A stretch of DNA of 64,000 bases from Marinobacterium ramblicola (GTDB lineage Bacteria > Pseudomonadota > Gammaproteobacteria > Pseudomonadales > Balneatricaceae): contig NZ_JAHREP010000010.1 in assembly GCF_019084545.1 (NCBI RefSeq), positions 62,001 to 126,000 on the forward strand, written 5' to 3'. Under the pieces are notes generated by a model. That model saw nothing but the letters and a program-made list of their open reading frames with translations. It did no database searches and was not told the origin of the DNA. The first letter of the stretch is position 1. Every line of letters begins with the position of its first letter. The position numbers were made by a program, and so were the translations under genes. Of this stretch, positions 46,324 to 54,047 are shown piece by piece.

Positions 46324-47715
46324 GTGCAGCGCTCCATCGCCCAATATCTGATCGTCGGCTTGACCCTGGCCACCACGCTGCTGCTGGGTGCCGGCTATCT
46401 GTTGAGCTATATGGACATCCTCTACGAGACCGAAGAGGTGTACGATGCGGAACTCGCCCAGGCCGCCAGGGTGCTTGAATCCCTGTTTATCAGCCAGGAT
46501 GAGGACGATCCCGCACTGGATATCCACCTGCCCGAACAGATCGCGACCCAGGCGACAGAGCTCAGCGACTTGGGCCATCGCTACGAGAAAAAACTGGCCT
46601 TCCAGGTCTGGGATAACGCCGGCCACCCACTGCTCGGCAATAGCGCTGACAGCGCAGCGCTGAACTGGGACGGTATTCCCGGTTATGGTTACGAGCACGA
46701 TCAGCGCTGGCGCACCTTTACCCTGCACTCCGACAGCGGGCTCTGGATCAAGGTCGGTCAGGATATGGAGATCCGCGAGGAGATCGCCGAGGAGATCAAC
46801 AAGCACAATATTCAGCCCCTGCTGCTTATCGTGCCACTGCTCTGGCTGATGATCTGGCTGATCGTGCGCCGCGGCTTACGGCCACTGCAGGGGGTCTCCA
46901 GCGAACTGTACAAGCGCAGCGCCGAATACCTGGATCCGATCGACATCAGGTCGGCACCGCATGAGATCGCCGGCGTCGTCTATTCGATCAACCGACTGAT
47001 GAAAGCGCTGGAGCGGTCGCTGCAGCAGCAGAAGCGGTTTACCAGTAACGCCGCCCACGAGCTGCGCACGCCGCTCGCCGCGATCCGCATCCAGGCACAG
47101 AACCTGATGCTGACCGATACCGAAAACCTGGTCAGCCAGCAGCAGATCATCAATGCCGTCGACCGGCTCAGTCATATGGTCAACCAGTTGCTGACCTTGA
47201 GCCGCCTCGAAAGCGGCGAGCGTCGGGATAATTTCGAGCTGACCGACATCCACGCCGGCCTCAATGGCCTGCTGCAGGATCAGCGCCGCATGATCCGTAA
47301 TCGCAAGCTTGACGTCAGCTTGCAGCCGGCAGAGCCCGTACACGCACGCGTCACGCCGGATTGCGTCGATATCCTGCTACGCAACCTGCTCGACAACGCG
47401 CTGCGTTACACCCCCGATGGCGGACGCATTCTGATCGAGATCGGTCAGCACAATGGGGATCTGCAGGTCAGGATCAGCGATACCGGCCCAGGGCTGGACG
47501 ATGAACAGAAAGTACGCGTATTCGACCGCTTCTATCGTGCGGCCGGGCAGGGCAGTGAGGGGTGCGGGATCGGCCTGTCGATCGTACAGGAGATCTGCGA
47601 GCGCACCGGCTATCGGGTCGCCCTCAGCGACTCCCAACTAGGCTCCCACGGGCTGTGCGTGGAACTGACCTGTCCGGGCGCCGTGGCCAGCGCCGAGCCT
47701 GAGCCCAACAGCTAG
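46324..47715 (+). CDS. Sensor histidine kinase (QseC/PmrB-like)
   Basis: This is a 463-aa membrane kinase starting at GTG 46324. TM1 is near the N-terminus and TM2 is about residues 160-180 (LLLIVPLLWLMIWLIV). A periplasmic sensor of about 130 aa lies between them. The HisKA motif FTSNAAHELRTPLAAIR and the ATPase boxes (NLLDNALRYT, DTGPGLDDEQ, GCGIGLSIV) are all intact. It forms one operon with the regulator at 45654. Confidence 0.94.
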   Translation: MQRSIAQYLIVGLTLATTLLLGAGYLLSYMDILYETEEVYDAELAQAARVLESLFISQDEDDPALDIHLPEQIATQATELSDLGHRYEKKLAFQVWDNAGHPLLGNSADSAALNWDGIPGYGYEHDQRWRTFTLHSDSGLWIKVGQDMEIREEIAEEINKHNIQPLLLIVPLLWLMIWLIVRRGLRPLQGVSSELYKRSAEYLDPIDIRSAPHEIAGVVYSINRLMKALERSLQQQKRFTSNAAHELRTPLAAIRIQAQNLMLTDTENLVSQQQIINAVDRLSHMVNQLLTLSRLESGERRDNFELTDIHAGLNGLLQDQRRMIRNRKLDVSLQPAEPVHARVTPDCVDILLRNLLDNALRYTPDGGRILIEIGQHNGDLQVRISDTGPGLDDEQKVRVFDRFYRAAGQGSEGCGIGLSIVQEICERTGYRVALSDSQLGSHGLCVELTCPGAVASAEPEPNS

Positions 47716-47844
47716 GGTTGGCAGGTTAACACTGGGCGAACCCGGGCAAAGACGCTAATGCACCAACGCCCGGAGGGTACAGGTAGCCCCCGGGTGTTGA
47801 TGATCGATCCAGCAGTAGATCCAGCAGTATCAGAGCAGTGGCTT

Positions 47845-49113
47845 TCAGGCGCTTTGTGCTCGCTCCGATTCGCGCATGCGCAGGCGATAACCGTTTGCCT
47901 GCATCTTCCAGCTTGGCAGGTACTGCTTGGCGTTGATGCGGTCGATGTAGTTCTCGCTCAGGCTGGCCGACAGATCCAGATCGAGCTCGTTACCTATCGA
48001 TGGCAGCAACGCATCGGCAATATGCGCGGCGCTCAGTGGCGTGAAGCTATCGCCCACCGCTTCGTCCGGCTCGTGGTGCAGCAGAACCGCTTCAACCACC
48101 TGAGGTGCCAGGTTCCACATGTTGAGCAGGTAGGCACCCAACTCGGCATGGGTAACGCCATAGGCCATCCGCTCCACAACATGCAGCGGCAGTTGCTTGC
48201 GTGCGGCATACTTCATCACTTTCAGGTAGCCCTGTCCCTGCTCGGCGGCGAGCATCAGCATGCCGATATCGAGCAGCAGACCGGCCAGAAACGCCTGATC
48301 CTTCAGCGCCTGACCTTTGCCATAAGGAGTGCAGATCTCCTGTGCCAGACGCGCCACACACAGCGCGCGCTGACTCATCATGTCGAACGAAAACACCTTC
48401 CAGGCGGATGCTTCCGGGTAGTGGGCATTGAGATGGCCCGCCAGCGACAGCCCGCGCACGGTGCGCACGCCCAGCAGCGTCACCGCTTCGTTCAGGTTGG
48501 AGATGTGACGGCTCAGCGCGAAGTAGCTCGAGTTCACCAGTCGCAGGATACGGGCCGCCAGCGCCGGATCGCGCTCGACGATGGCGCTGATATCGCGGGT
48601 ACTGGTGCGATCGCTGTTCAGCGCCCGGCTGAGCTCATGATAGATGGACGGCGGAGAAGGCAGCTGGCGGAACGCGGCAAAGGAGCGCACCACCTTGTCC
48701 CGGTAGAGTTGCCGCGTCACCATCACCGTCTGCTCGACGGATGACACGATCTCTTCGATGCTGCTACCCTGGAATATGTTGCGATGCACCACATCGAGCG
48801 CCTTGGCCAGGTTAGCCGCACTCAATGCCGGCGACAGCAGAATACGCGCGGTTTTCGGTTTGGCGGACGCCACCTGACGCAGGATACCGATCTCGCGCTC
48901 GAAACTGCTCAGCGCCGCAACGATAACGGCATCAAAGTTAGTTTCCGCCAACATGGTGAGTGCCGCACGCCCGTCATCCGTGCGAACGACCTGCCAGTTG
49001 CAGCCGTACTGAACCAAGCCGCTGCCCCAGGTCACGAATGCGGCATGCGGATCGATGAAGAGAATTTTCAGTGGCGCGGTTGTGTGTGAACCGCCGGAAT
49101 CTGCCCTGTTCAT
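47845..49113 (-). CDS. HDOD-domain signalling protein with degenerate receiver domain
   Basis: This is a 422-aa cytoplasmic protein. Residues 1-125 look like a receiver domain (LKILFIDPHAAF) but have lost key residues: the phospho-acceptor strand reads DAVIVAALSS with no Asp, and the usual KP loop is HRNIFQGSS. Residues about 150-350 are an HDOD domain (FRQLPSPPSIYHEL, RILRLVNSSYFAL, LNEAVTLLGVRTVRGL). HDOD proteins act in signalling, mostly without the phosphodiesterase activity of true HD-GYP. The leader upstream carries a c-di-GMP-I aptamer and a terminator (49163-49338), so its expression is probably set by c-di-GMP. ATG 49113 is preferred over the 51-base extension. Confidence 0.85.
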   Translation of the reverse strand: MNRADSGGSHTTAPLKILFIDPHAAFVTWGSGLVQYGCNWQVVRTDDGRAALTMLAETNFDAVIVAALSSFEREIGILRQVASAKPKTARILLSPALSAANLAKALDVVHRNIFQGSSIEEIVSSVEQTVMVTRQLYRDKVVRSFAAFRQLPSPPSIYHELSRALNSDRTSTRDISAIVERDPALAARILRLVNSSYFALSRHISNLNEAVTLLGVRTVRGLSLAGHLNAHYPEASAWKVFSFDMMSQRALCVARLAQEICTPYGKGQALKDQAFLAGLLLDIGMLMLAAEQGQGYLKVMKYAARKQLPLHVVERMAYGVTHAELGAYLLNMWNLAPQVVEAVLLHHEPDEAVGDSFTPLSAAHIADALLPSIGNELDLDLSASLSENYIDRINAKQYLPSWKMQANGYRLRMRESERAQSA

Positions 49114-49162
49114 AATGCGCCTGTCTTTTTTCTGTGGTCTGCTGATCACCACACCCAAATTC

Positions 49163-49196
49163 AAAAAGACGCTCAGAGCGGTTAGAGTTCTGAGCG
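49163..49196 (-). terminator. Intrinsic terminator between c-di-GMP aptamer and HDOD gene
   Basis: On the minus strand CGCTCAGA pairs with TCTGAGCG (plus-strand 49189-49196 and 49170-49177, 8 bp, 11-base loop), and the RNA then continues into a U-rich run (plus-strand A5 at 49163-49167). It lies 59 bases downstream of the aptamer and 50 bases before the start codon, the right place for a riboswitch expression platform. Confidence 0.75.
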
Positions 49197-49255
49197 CCGC
49201 CCTAGAAAAACGGCATACTCAAGATCCTCAGAAGTCGTGGACTTGCAAGCTCACT

Positions 49256-49338
49256 CTCCTTCGATGGCCCAGCTATCCCCGGAGGGACCTGAAGCTTTGC
49301 GTCGCCCGATTACTCGGGGTTTGCCATTATCGAGAAAG
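49256..49338 (-). promoter_or_regulatory. Cyclic di-GMP-I (GEMM-I) riboswitch aptamer
   Basis: Read on the minus strand it has the diagnostic core AATGGCAAACC, then hairpin P2 CCCGA-GTAA-TCGGG with a GNRA-type tetraloop, then GCGACGCAAAGC, then the P3 region TCCCTCCGGGGATAGCTGGG. The outer P1 stem is TCGAT/ATCGA (49329-49333 with 49261-49265). The GGCAAACC...GACGCAAAGC pair of strands with a GNRA P2 loop is the known signature of class I c-di-GMP riboswitches. It is followed by an intrinsic terminator and the HDOD gene. Confidence 0.85.
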
Positions 49339-49847
49339 GATCTCTACAACGCACAAGAGAGGGTATCGGCCCCTCTTGAAAAAACTATAGTCTATGCATT
49401 GATGATTATTTCACCAATCGTTAGCTCCAGAGCCTCTCTTGTCAAGCAAAAAACACCAACGCCCGCACAAATGCCATACACCGTACCCATTTAGAGACAA
49501 TGATTTAAATATGCCTCACAAACGTCGATGGCTTTATTTATATACCCGGATTACCTCCCCCTGCCTGACGCATCGGATGGTACTCAGCGAATAACTGAGT
49601 GCCGCCGCTCTAGATCTGTACACTTATATAAATAAGTATCTAAAAAGAGACGAAAAATAAACTCCTCAGTTTATTTCCAAGATCGTGCAGGTGGTTTTAT
49701 TTAAGTTTCATACCAGATTAATGAAACTGTTTTTTAACTGAAAAGTCCCCTCCCAATACTGCGTCAGGCACATTGCCGAGAGTGAGTCGATGCAGTTTCT
49801 CGGCCCAACGTCTCTCTTCTGACCCAAGGCTTTTCGAGGAATCATTC
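49339..49847. other. Divergent AT-rich intergenic region with several inverted repeats
   Basis: About 500 bases lie between the riboswitch and the PhoX-like gene, clearly richer in A/T than the surroundings. No gene was found. Inverted repeats: ACTCAG/CTGAGT (49582-49600), ACTTAT/ATAAGT (49622-49637), AAATAAACT/AGTTTATTT (49655-49676) and AGTTTCAT/ATGAAACT (49704-49728, followed by T6). A TTGACA-like box on the minus strand (near 49440) may belong to the HDOD promoter. Confidence 0.6.
49704..49735 (+). terminator. Terminator-like hairpin in the leader of the PhoX-like gene
   Basis: AGTTTCAT (49704-49711) and ATGAAACT (49721-49728) are perfect 8-base arms with a 9-base loop, followed by a T6 run (49730-49735). 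It stands about 110 bases before the start codon, so it could be an attenuator or could end a short upstream transcript. Confidence 0.5.
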
Positions 49848-51170
49848 ATGTTGAAGAAACAGATCTGCGTGGGCATCGCGTTGGCGCTTCTCGGCGCAGG
49901 TAACACCGCTGCTCTGGCAGGGGGCGACTCTACTACAGGCCCTTTCGGATTCAAACCGATCAGCGGTTCTGCCTACGGCGCCGAGAACGATGCCGCCGCC
50001 CCCTGGCTTATTCCCGAGGGTTTCGAACAGTACCTGGTATCCGGTGAGACCCGTGACATGTGGGGCGGTGACGGCCAGAATATCTATGCCGATGGCCAGG
50101 ATGACTGGCACGATATGAACACCGTGAACGAAAACGGCCCCCATGCCGGTCGCTTTCTATTCCGCACCCACGAAACCCGTGAGCACCCTGAGGGCGGAGC
50201 CCTGTCCATGGTCGACCTGAAAACCGGTCAGCACATCCTGCTGGCGCAGAAAGCGGACAACCCCGAAACCGAAGACTATGACGGCTACACTGCACTGGAC
50301 GGGATCCGCTGGACCCCTTGGGGCACCCTGCTCTTCGCGGAGGAGACCACCGGCGGCCGCCTGTTTGAAGTGGTGTTTGAGTACAACAAGGACGGCGTGC
50401 CGACTGAGGCCACCATCTACGACCGTCCCGAGGTCGGTCGTCTGGCTCACGAGGGGATCGAAGTCGATAACGAAGGCAATGTCTATGTGGTCGATGAGTT
50501 CCGCGGCCAGCGCGACGGTCTGGGTGGCGGAATCTACAAGTTCGTTCCCGCTACGTACGGCGACCTCAGCTCCGGAGAGCTGTATGTCCTGAAGGTCGAC
50601 AGCAGCGATGAGGAGTTCATCGGCCAGGGCGAATGGGCGGGCCCGATCGATCCGCAGGATCCGCGCAGCTCGGGCCTCGCCGTGCAGGCTGCACGTTACA
50701 ACCGACCGGAAGATCTGCAGATCATCGGCAATACCCTGTACGCCGCAATTACCGAAGGCACCTACACCGGTGGCTCGCAGAACTACGACGGCCGTGTGCT
50801 GGCGGTCGACCTGGACAGCCTAGTGGTGAGCGACTTCGTCAAGCCGGGGGTGAATGTGGCGGTGGAAAGCAGCGGCACGACCGGCTTTGACAATCCGGAC
50901 AACCTGGCCAAGACCCCGGATGGCAAACTGGTGATTATCGAGGATAACGTCCCGTCCGACATCTGGATTGCGCAGCCGAGCCGCAAGGATGCCGGCAAGG
51001 CGGCGTGGGCCGAACTCTTTGCCTCCCTGACCGACGACGGCGCCGAAGGCACCGGCATCTATTTCGGCCAGGACCCGGATACCCTGTTCGTCAACGTGCA
51101 GCACTCCAAGCACGACGACGGCGACGGCACCTGGGCGATCCGCAAGGTCAGCAAAGGCAACGGGAAATAG
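49848..51170 (+). CDS. PhoX/DUF839-family exported protein
   Basis: This is a 440-aa protein with a Sec signal peptide (MLKKQICVGIALALLGAGNTAALA). The body follows the PhoX/DUF839 propeller pattern: ALDGIRWTPWGTLLFAEET, LAHEGIEVDNEGNVYVVDEFRG, YNRPEDLQI and GFDNPDNLAKTPDGKLVIIEDN. PhoX enzymes are calcium/iron-dependent alkaline phosphatases, but those are Tat-exported and longer; this Sec-exported version may be a distant member with another role. ATG 49848 has GAGGAA 7 bases upstream. A hairpin-rich leader lies upstream and a terminator follows. Confidence 0.82.
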   Translation: MLKKQICVGIALALLGAGNTAALAGGDSTTGPFGFKPISGSAYGAENDAAAPWLIPEGFEQYLVSGETRDMWGGDGQNIYADGQDDWHDMNTVNENGPHAGRFLFRTHETREHPEGGALSMVDLKTGQHILLAQKADNPETEDYDGYTALDGIRWTPWGTLLFAEETTGGRLFEVVFEYNKDGVPTEATIYDRPEVGRLAHEGIEVDNEGNVYVVDEFRGQRDGLGGGIYKFVPATYGDLSSGELYVLKVDSSDEEFIGQGEWAGPIDPQDPRSSGLAVQAARYNRPEDLQIIGNTLYAAITEGTYTGGSQNYDGRVLAVDLDSLVVSDFVKPGVNVAVESSGTTGFDNPDNLAKTPDGKLVIIEDNVPSDIWIAQPSRKDAGKAAWAELFASLTDDGAEGTGIYFGQDPDTLFVNVQHSKHDDGDGTWAIRKVSKGNGK

Positions 51171-51178
51171 AACGGAAG

Positions 51179-51208
51179 AAAGCCTGGCGTTAACCGGAAC
51201 CAGGCTTT
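51179..51208 (+). terminator. Hairpin terminator after the PhoX-like gene
   Basis: AAAGCCTGG (51179-51187) pairs perfectly with CCAGGCTTT (51200-51208), 9 bp with a 12-base loop, 8 bases after the stop codon. Confidence 0.75.
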
Positions 51209-51414
51209 AACGACACCCACCTGCGGGCGTCGGTTCCGGGACGGCAGCGTATTGCTGAACCGATTTGAGAGCCCCCTTCAAACTCTCGCGCCGCTGAAGG
51301 GCATCCCTGTTACGGATGCCGTTCAGCTGCACCGACTCAGCGCACTACCAGTCCCGAAAGGACTATTCCAGCGACGAATCTCCCCCGTCCAAGAGGAGTC
51401 GTTTACCCGTTAGA

Positions 51415-51705
51415 TCAGTTAGCGCTACCCTCTTCGGTCGGCGCCATTTCGCCCCCCTGCTCCTGTACCGGCTCGAATGCACTGAACTCGATACGATCGA
51501 TGGTGCCGCTTTCATCAGCGTCGATGGCGGACCACTTTTCAGTCAGCTCCTCGTTGACGCTAACCTCTTCCGTGCTCAACTGACCATCTTTGTTCTGATC
51601 CAAAGCGTCGAACTGAGACACCTGTGCATCTCCTGCCAGGGCCAATCCCGACACCAGCATGGAAGCAGAGAATCCAATTGCAGCGGTAAGACTCGTTTTT
51701 TTCAT
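51415..51705 (-). CDS. Small exported EF-hand protein
   Basis: This is a 96-aa protein with a signal peptide (MKKTSLTAAIGFSASMLVSGLALA) and two EF-hand loops: DQNKDGQLSTEE and DADESGTIDRIE, both with acidic residues in the calcium-binding positions. It is expected to bind calcium in the periplasm. The tail is acidic and low in complexity (EQGGEMAPTEEGSAN). ATG 51705 has AGGAGGAT upstream. Its convergence with the calcium-type PhoX-like gene may be coincidence or a functional link. Confidence 0.83.
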   Translation of the reverse strand: MKKTSLTAAIGFSASMLVSGLALAGDAQVSQFDALDQNKDGQLSTEEVSVNEELTEKWSAIDADESGTIDRIEFSAFEPVQEQGGEMAPTEEGSAN

Positions 51706-52081
51706 GACATCCTCCTGTAGTCAATAAATGGGGTGTGCACGATGAGTAGAGCAGAGTTTGTGCCACTTTATAAAAAACCTTATACATCAACATGATACGA
51801 AATCATCAACCGATATCTGTCCGATATTCGCCGCATCGCTGTCGCCTGCAGGCGACTACAAAACAGCAGTAAAAATTAAGTCATTGATATAAAAAGACTT
51901 TATATGTTGTCACGCAGCGACGGCGTAAATTCGGGCAGATCTGCTCGCCTGCCGCTAGGCTGAAGTGGGAACCATTAGCGCCCGCTGCGCTCTGTAAGCT
52001 AGCTTTTCAAGTTGCCCATCGATGTCTCAGCCGCTACTTACCGTTGAGCATCGCGTCATCAGGTTATGGATAACAGAGCCC
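51706..52081. other. Intergenic region with a perfect 16-base palindrome
   Basis: About 376 bases between the EF-hand gene and the kinase gene; no gene was found. GTCGCCTGCAGGCGAC at 51841-51856 is a perfect palindrome. An AT-rich block around 51870-51915 may hold the promoter of one of the two divergent genes. No glmY-like RNA or sigma54 promoter was recognised. Confidence 0.5.
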
Positions 52082-53554
52082 ATGAGACTGACATTCAAGC
52101 TTCCACCCTCCTTCTCGGCACTCCTGCTGGCAGCTTTCGTTGTCGTCGCTCTGCCGCTGCTGGGCGGGATCCTGGTGATGACTCATGCACTCGAACAGAT
52201 GGCCCTGGAGGGGCGGCGCTCGGTCAATATCAGTGCCGATATCACCCAAGCCAGCCGTCAGCTCGGCGAAGTGGAGCTGGCCCTCAAGCGAGCGGCCGGA
52301 CAGTACTTCGTGCTGGAGGACCCGGCGTTGAAGCAGCGTCTCGAGCGTGCTCATCTGCGTTTTCAGGAAACCCTGGATACGCTTGCGCCGATGCCGTGGA
52401 ACGTTGAGCAGGAGCGCCAGTTGGCCGATCTCAACGCGATGGAGGTTGAGCTTTACGAGCGTCTTATTCAAGCGCCTGCGACGGGCGTTCTCGAAACCTA
52501 CCGGGAGGATTTCGAGCGTCTGGATGCGGCGACCCGTGCGTTGAGCGATGCTTCAACACAGGTCATCAACGATCAGGTGACCGGCATGAACGAAACCGCC
52601 GACCGCATCCAGGCCGGGATGATCACCCTGGCGGGGGCGATGATTCTCCTCTCGCTGCTACTCTCCGGCACCCTGTCCTGGTTGCTTGGCCGCCCCGTAT
52701 CCCAACTGGCCGCCACTATTCGCCGCCTGGGCCAGAATGATCTGGATACGCCCTGCGCAATACGAGGCCCCCGGGACCTGGTCTATCTCGGCGAGCAGCT
52801 GGACTGGTTACGCAACCGTCTGCAGGAGCTGGAAGCCCGCAAACTGAGCTTTTTTCGCGAGGTATCGCACGAGCTGAAGACACCGCTGACCAACCTGATG
52901 GAAGCGGTTGCGCTGCTCCGGGACGAAGTGACAGGCCCCCTGACAGTACAGCAGCGGGAGGTGGTCGAGATTATGCGCGCCAGCACGCAAGAACTGCGTC
53001 AGCGCATCGAGGACCTGTTACGCTACAACGAGGCGTTGAGCGAACCGCGACTGGAACCCGACTGGTTCGAACTGCGCCTCCTCGTCGACGAAGTAGCCAA
53101 ACGCTTCGACCTGGCCATGCGCAGCAAACAGCTGAGCTGGCACCTGGAGGTCCCACCGCTACGCATCTACGCCGACCGGGGCAGACTCTCAATCGCGCTG
53201 GAAAACCTGATCGGCAATGCGATCAAATTCAGTCCGCAAGCCGGCACCATCGAACTGCATGCGGCACGTCAGGGCCAGCGGATCGAGATCCTGGTCTGCG
53301 ATCAGGGCCCGGGCGTCGCGCCAGAGCATGTCGACCAGCTGTTCCAACCCTTTTTCAAGGGAACCCCGCAGCCCCGCGGGGCTCTCAAGAGCAGTGGACT
53401 GGGGCTGGCCATCGCCAAGGCCCACATCGAACTGCAAGGAGGAGAATTGACCCTGCAACCGGAGATCACCAGCGGCGCCTGTTTCCAGATCAGCCTGCCG
53501 CTTGCAAAGGAGATTGCAATGGATAGTGCAAAGGAGAGTATCGACCGTGGCTAA
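52082..53554 (+). CDS. glrK: Sensor histidine kinase GlrK/QseE-like
   Basis: This is a 490-aa membrane kinase. Two TM segments flank a periplasmic domain of about 150 aa (TM1 near residues 12-35; TM2 about 178-200, MITLAGAMILLSLLLSG), then HAMP, HisKA with His263 in REVSHELKTPLTNLMEAV, and the ATPase boxes NLIGNAIKFS, DQGPGVAPEHV and SSGLGLAIAKAHIELQGG. It is identified by the order kinase, lipoprotein, sigma54 activator, as in E. coli glrK-qseG-glrR. ATG 52082 is chosen over the 60-base extension. It overlaps the lipoprotein gene by 8 bases. Confidence 0.88.
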   Translation: MRLTFKLPPSFSALLLAAFVVVALPLLGGILVMTHALEQMALEGRRSVNISADITQASRQLGEVELALKRAAGQYFVLEDPALKQRLERAHLRFQETLDTLAPMPWNVEQERQLADLNAMEVELYERLIQAPATGVLETYREDFERLDAATRALSDASTQVINDQVTGMNETADRIQAGMITLAGAMILLSLLLSGTLSWLLGRPVSQLAATIRRLGQNDLDTPCAIRGPRDLVYLGEQLDWLRNRLQELEARKLSFFREVSHELKTPLTNLMEAVALLRDEVTGPLTVQQREVVEIMRASTQELRQRIEDLLRYNEALSEPRLEPDWFELRLLVDEVAKRFDLAMRSKQLSWHLEVPPLRIYADRGRLSIALENLIGNAIKFSPQAGTIELHAARQGQRIEILVCDQGPGVAPEHVDQLFQPFFKGTPQPRGALKSSGLGLAIAKAHIELQGGELTLQPEITSGACFQISLPLAKEIAMDSAKESIDRG

Positions 53555-54047
53555 CCGATATACGCTGCTTCTTGTGCTGCTGTTCGGCCTGGCCGGCTGT
53601 ACCCAGTCGGACCTAAAGCCTGGTACAGCTGATGCAACTGGAACACCCGGACAGATGCTGTCGTTAACCGAAATGCTCAACTGTGTCGCGGCTAACGATA
53701 CCCTGAATCCGGCCCAGGTGAAGCGGCGCCAGACGGAACTGGAGCAGACACTGTCCAGCAATCCCATCGCCGGCCGGTTCAGACTTGCCTGTCTGTTCGG
53801 CCGCAGCAGCGCCAGCGATGCCGAACTGATACGGGCACGCCAGCTGCTCGAGGCGTTACAGCGTGAACCGACGCTGGAGCCCGAGCAGTTGAAACTGCTG
53901 ACACTCCTCCAACGCAACCTGTTGCTGACCCAGCGTCTGCGCCAGCAACTGCGGGAAACACGCGAGTATCGCGACAAGATCGAACAGCTCAAGGGGTTGG
54001 AGGAGGAGCTGGAACCCTCGACAGTAGAGCAGGAGACGACACCGTGA
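53547..54047 (+). CDS. qseG: QseG-like lipoprotein between kinase and sigma54 activator
   Basis: This is a 166-aa lipoprotein starting at GTG 53547 (AAGGAG 11 bases upstream): leader MANRYTLLLVLLFGLAGC with the lipobox LAGC. The C-terminal half is strongly helical and coiled-coil-like, with many Gln, Glu and Arg residues (LRQQLRETREYRDKIEQLKGLEEELE). Sequence conservation with enterobacterial QseG is low, so the name rests mainly on gene order. In E. coli QseG modulates the partner kinase; the same is inferred here. It ends in a GTGA overlap with the activator gene. Confidence 0.72.
   Translation: MANRYTLLLVLLFGLAGCTQSDLKPGTADATGTPGQMLSLTEMLNCVAANDTLNPAQVKRRQTELEQTLSSNPIAGRFRLACLFGRSSASDAELIRARQLLEALQREPTLEPEQLKLLTLLQRNLLLTQRLRQQLRETREYRDKIEQLKGLEEELEPSTVEQETTP

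Noticed and set aside
47758-48744. 328-aa open frame on the plus strand opposite the HDOD gene
   Set aside because: No motif, biased composition; the HDOD protein on the minus strand has recognisable domains.
49680-49847. Possible Pho box ahead of the PhoX-like gene
   Set aside because: No pair of CTGTCAT-like repeats with 11-base period was found.
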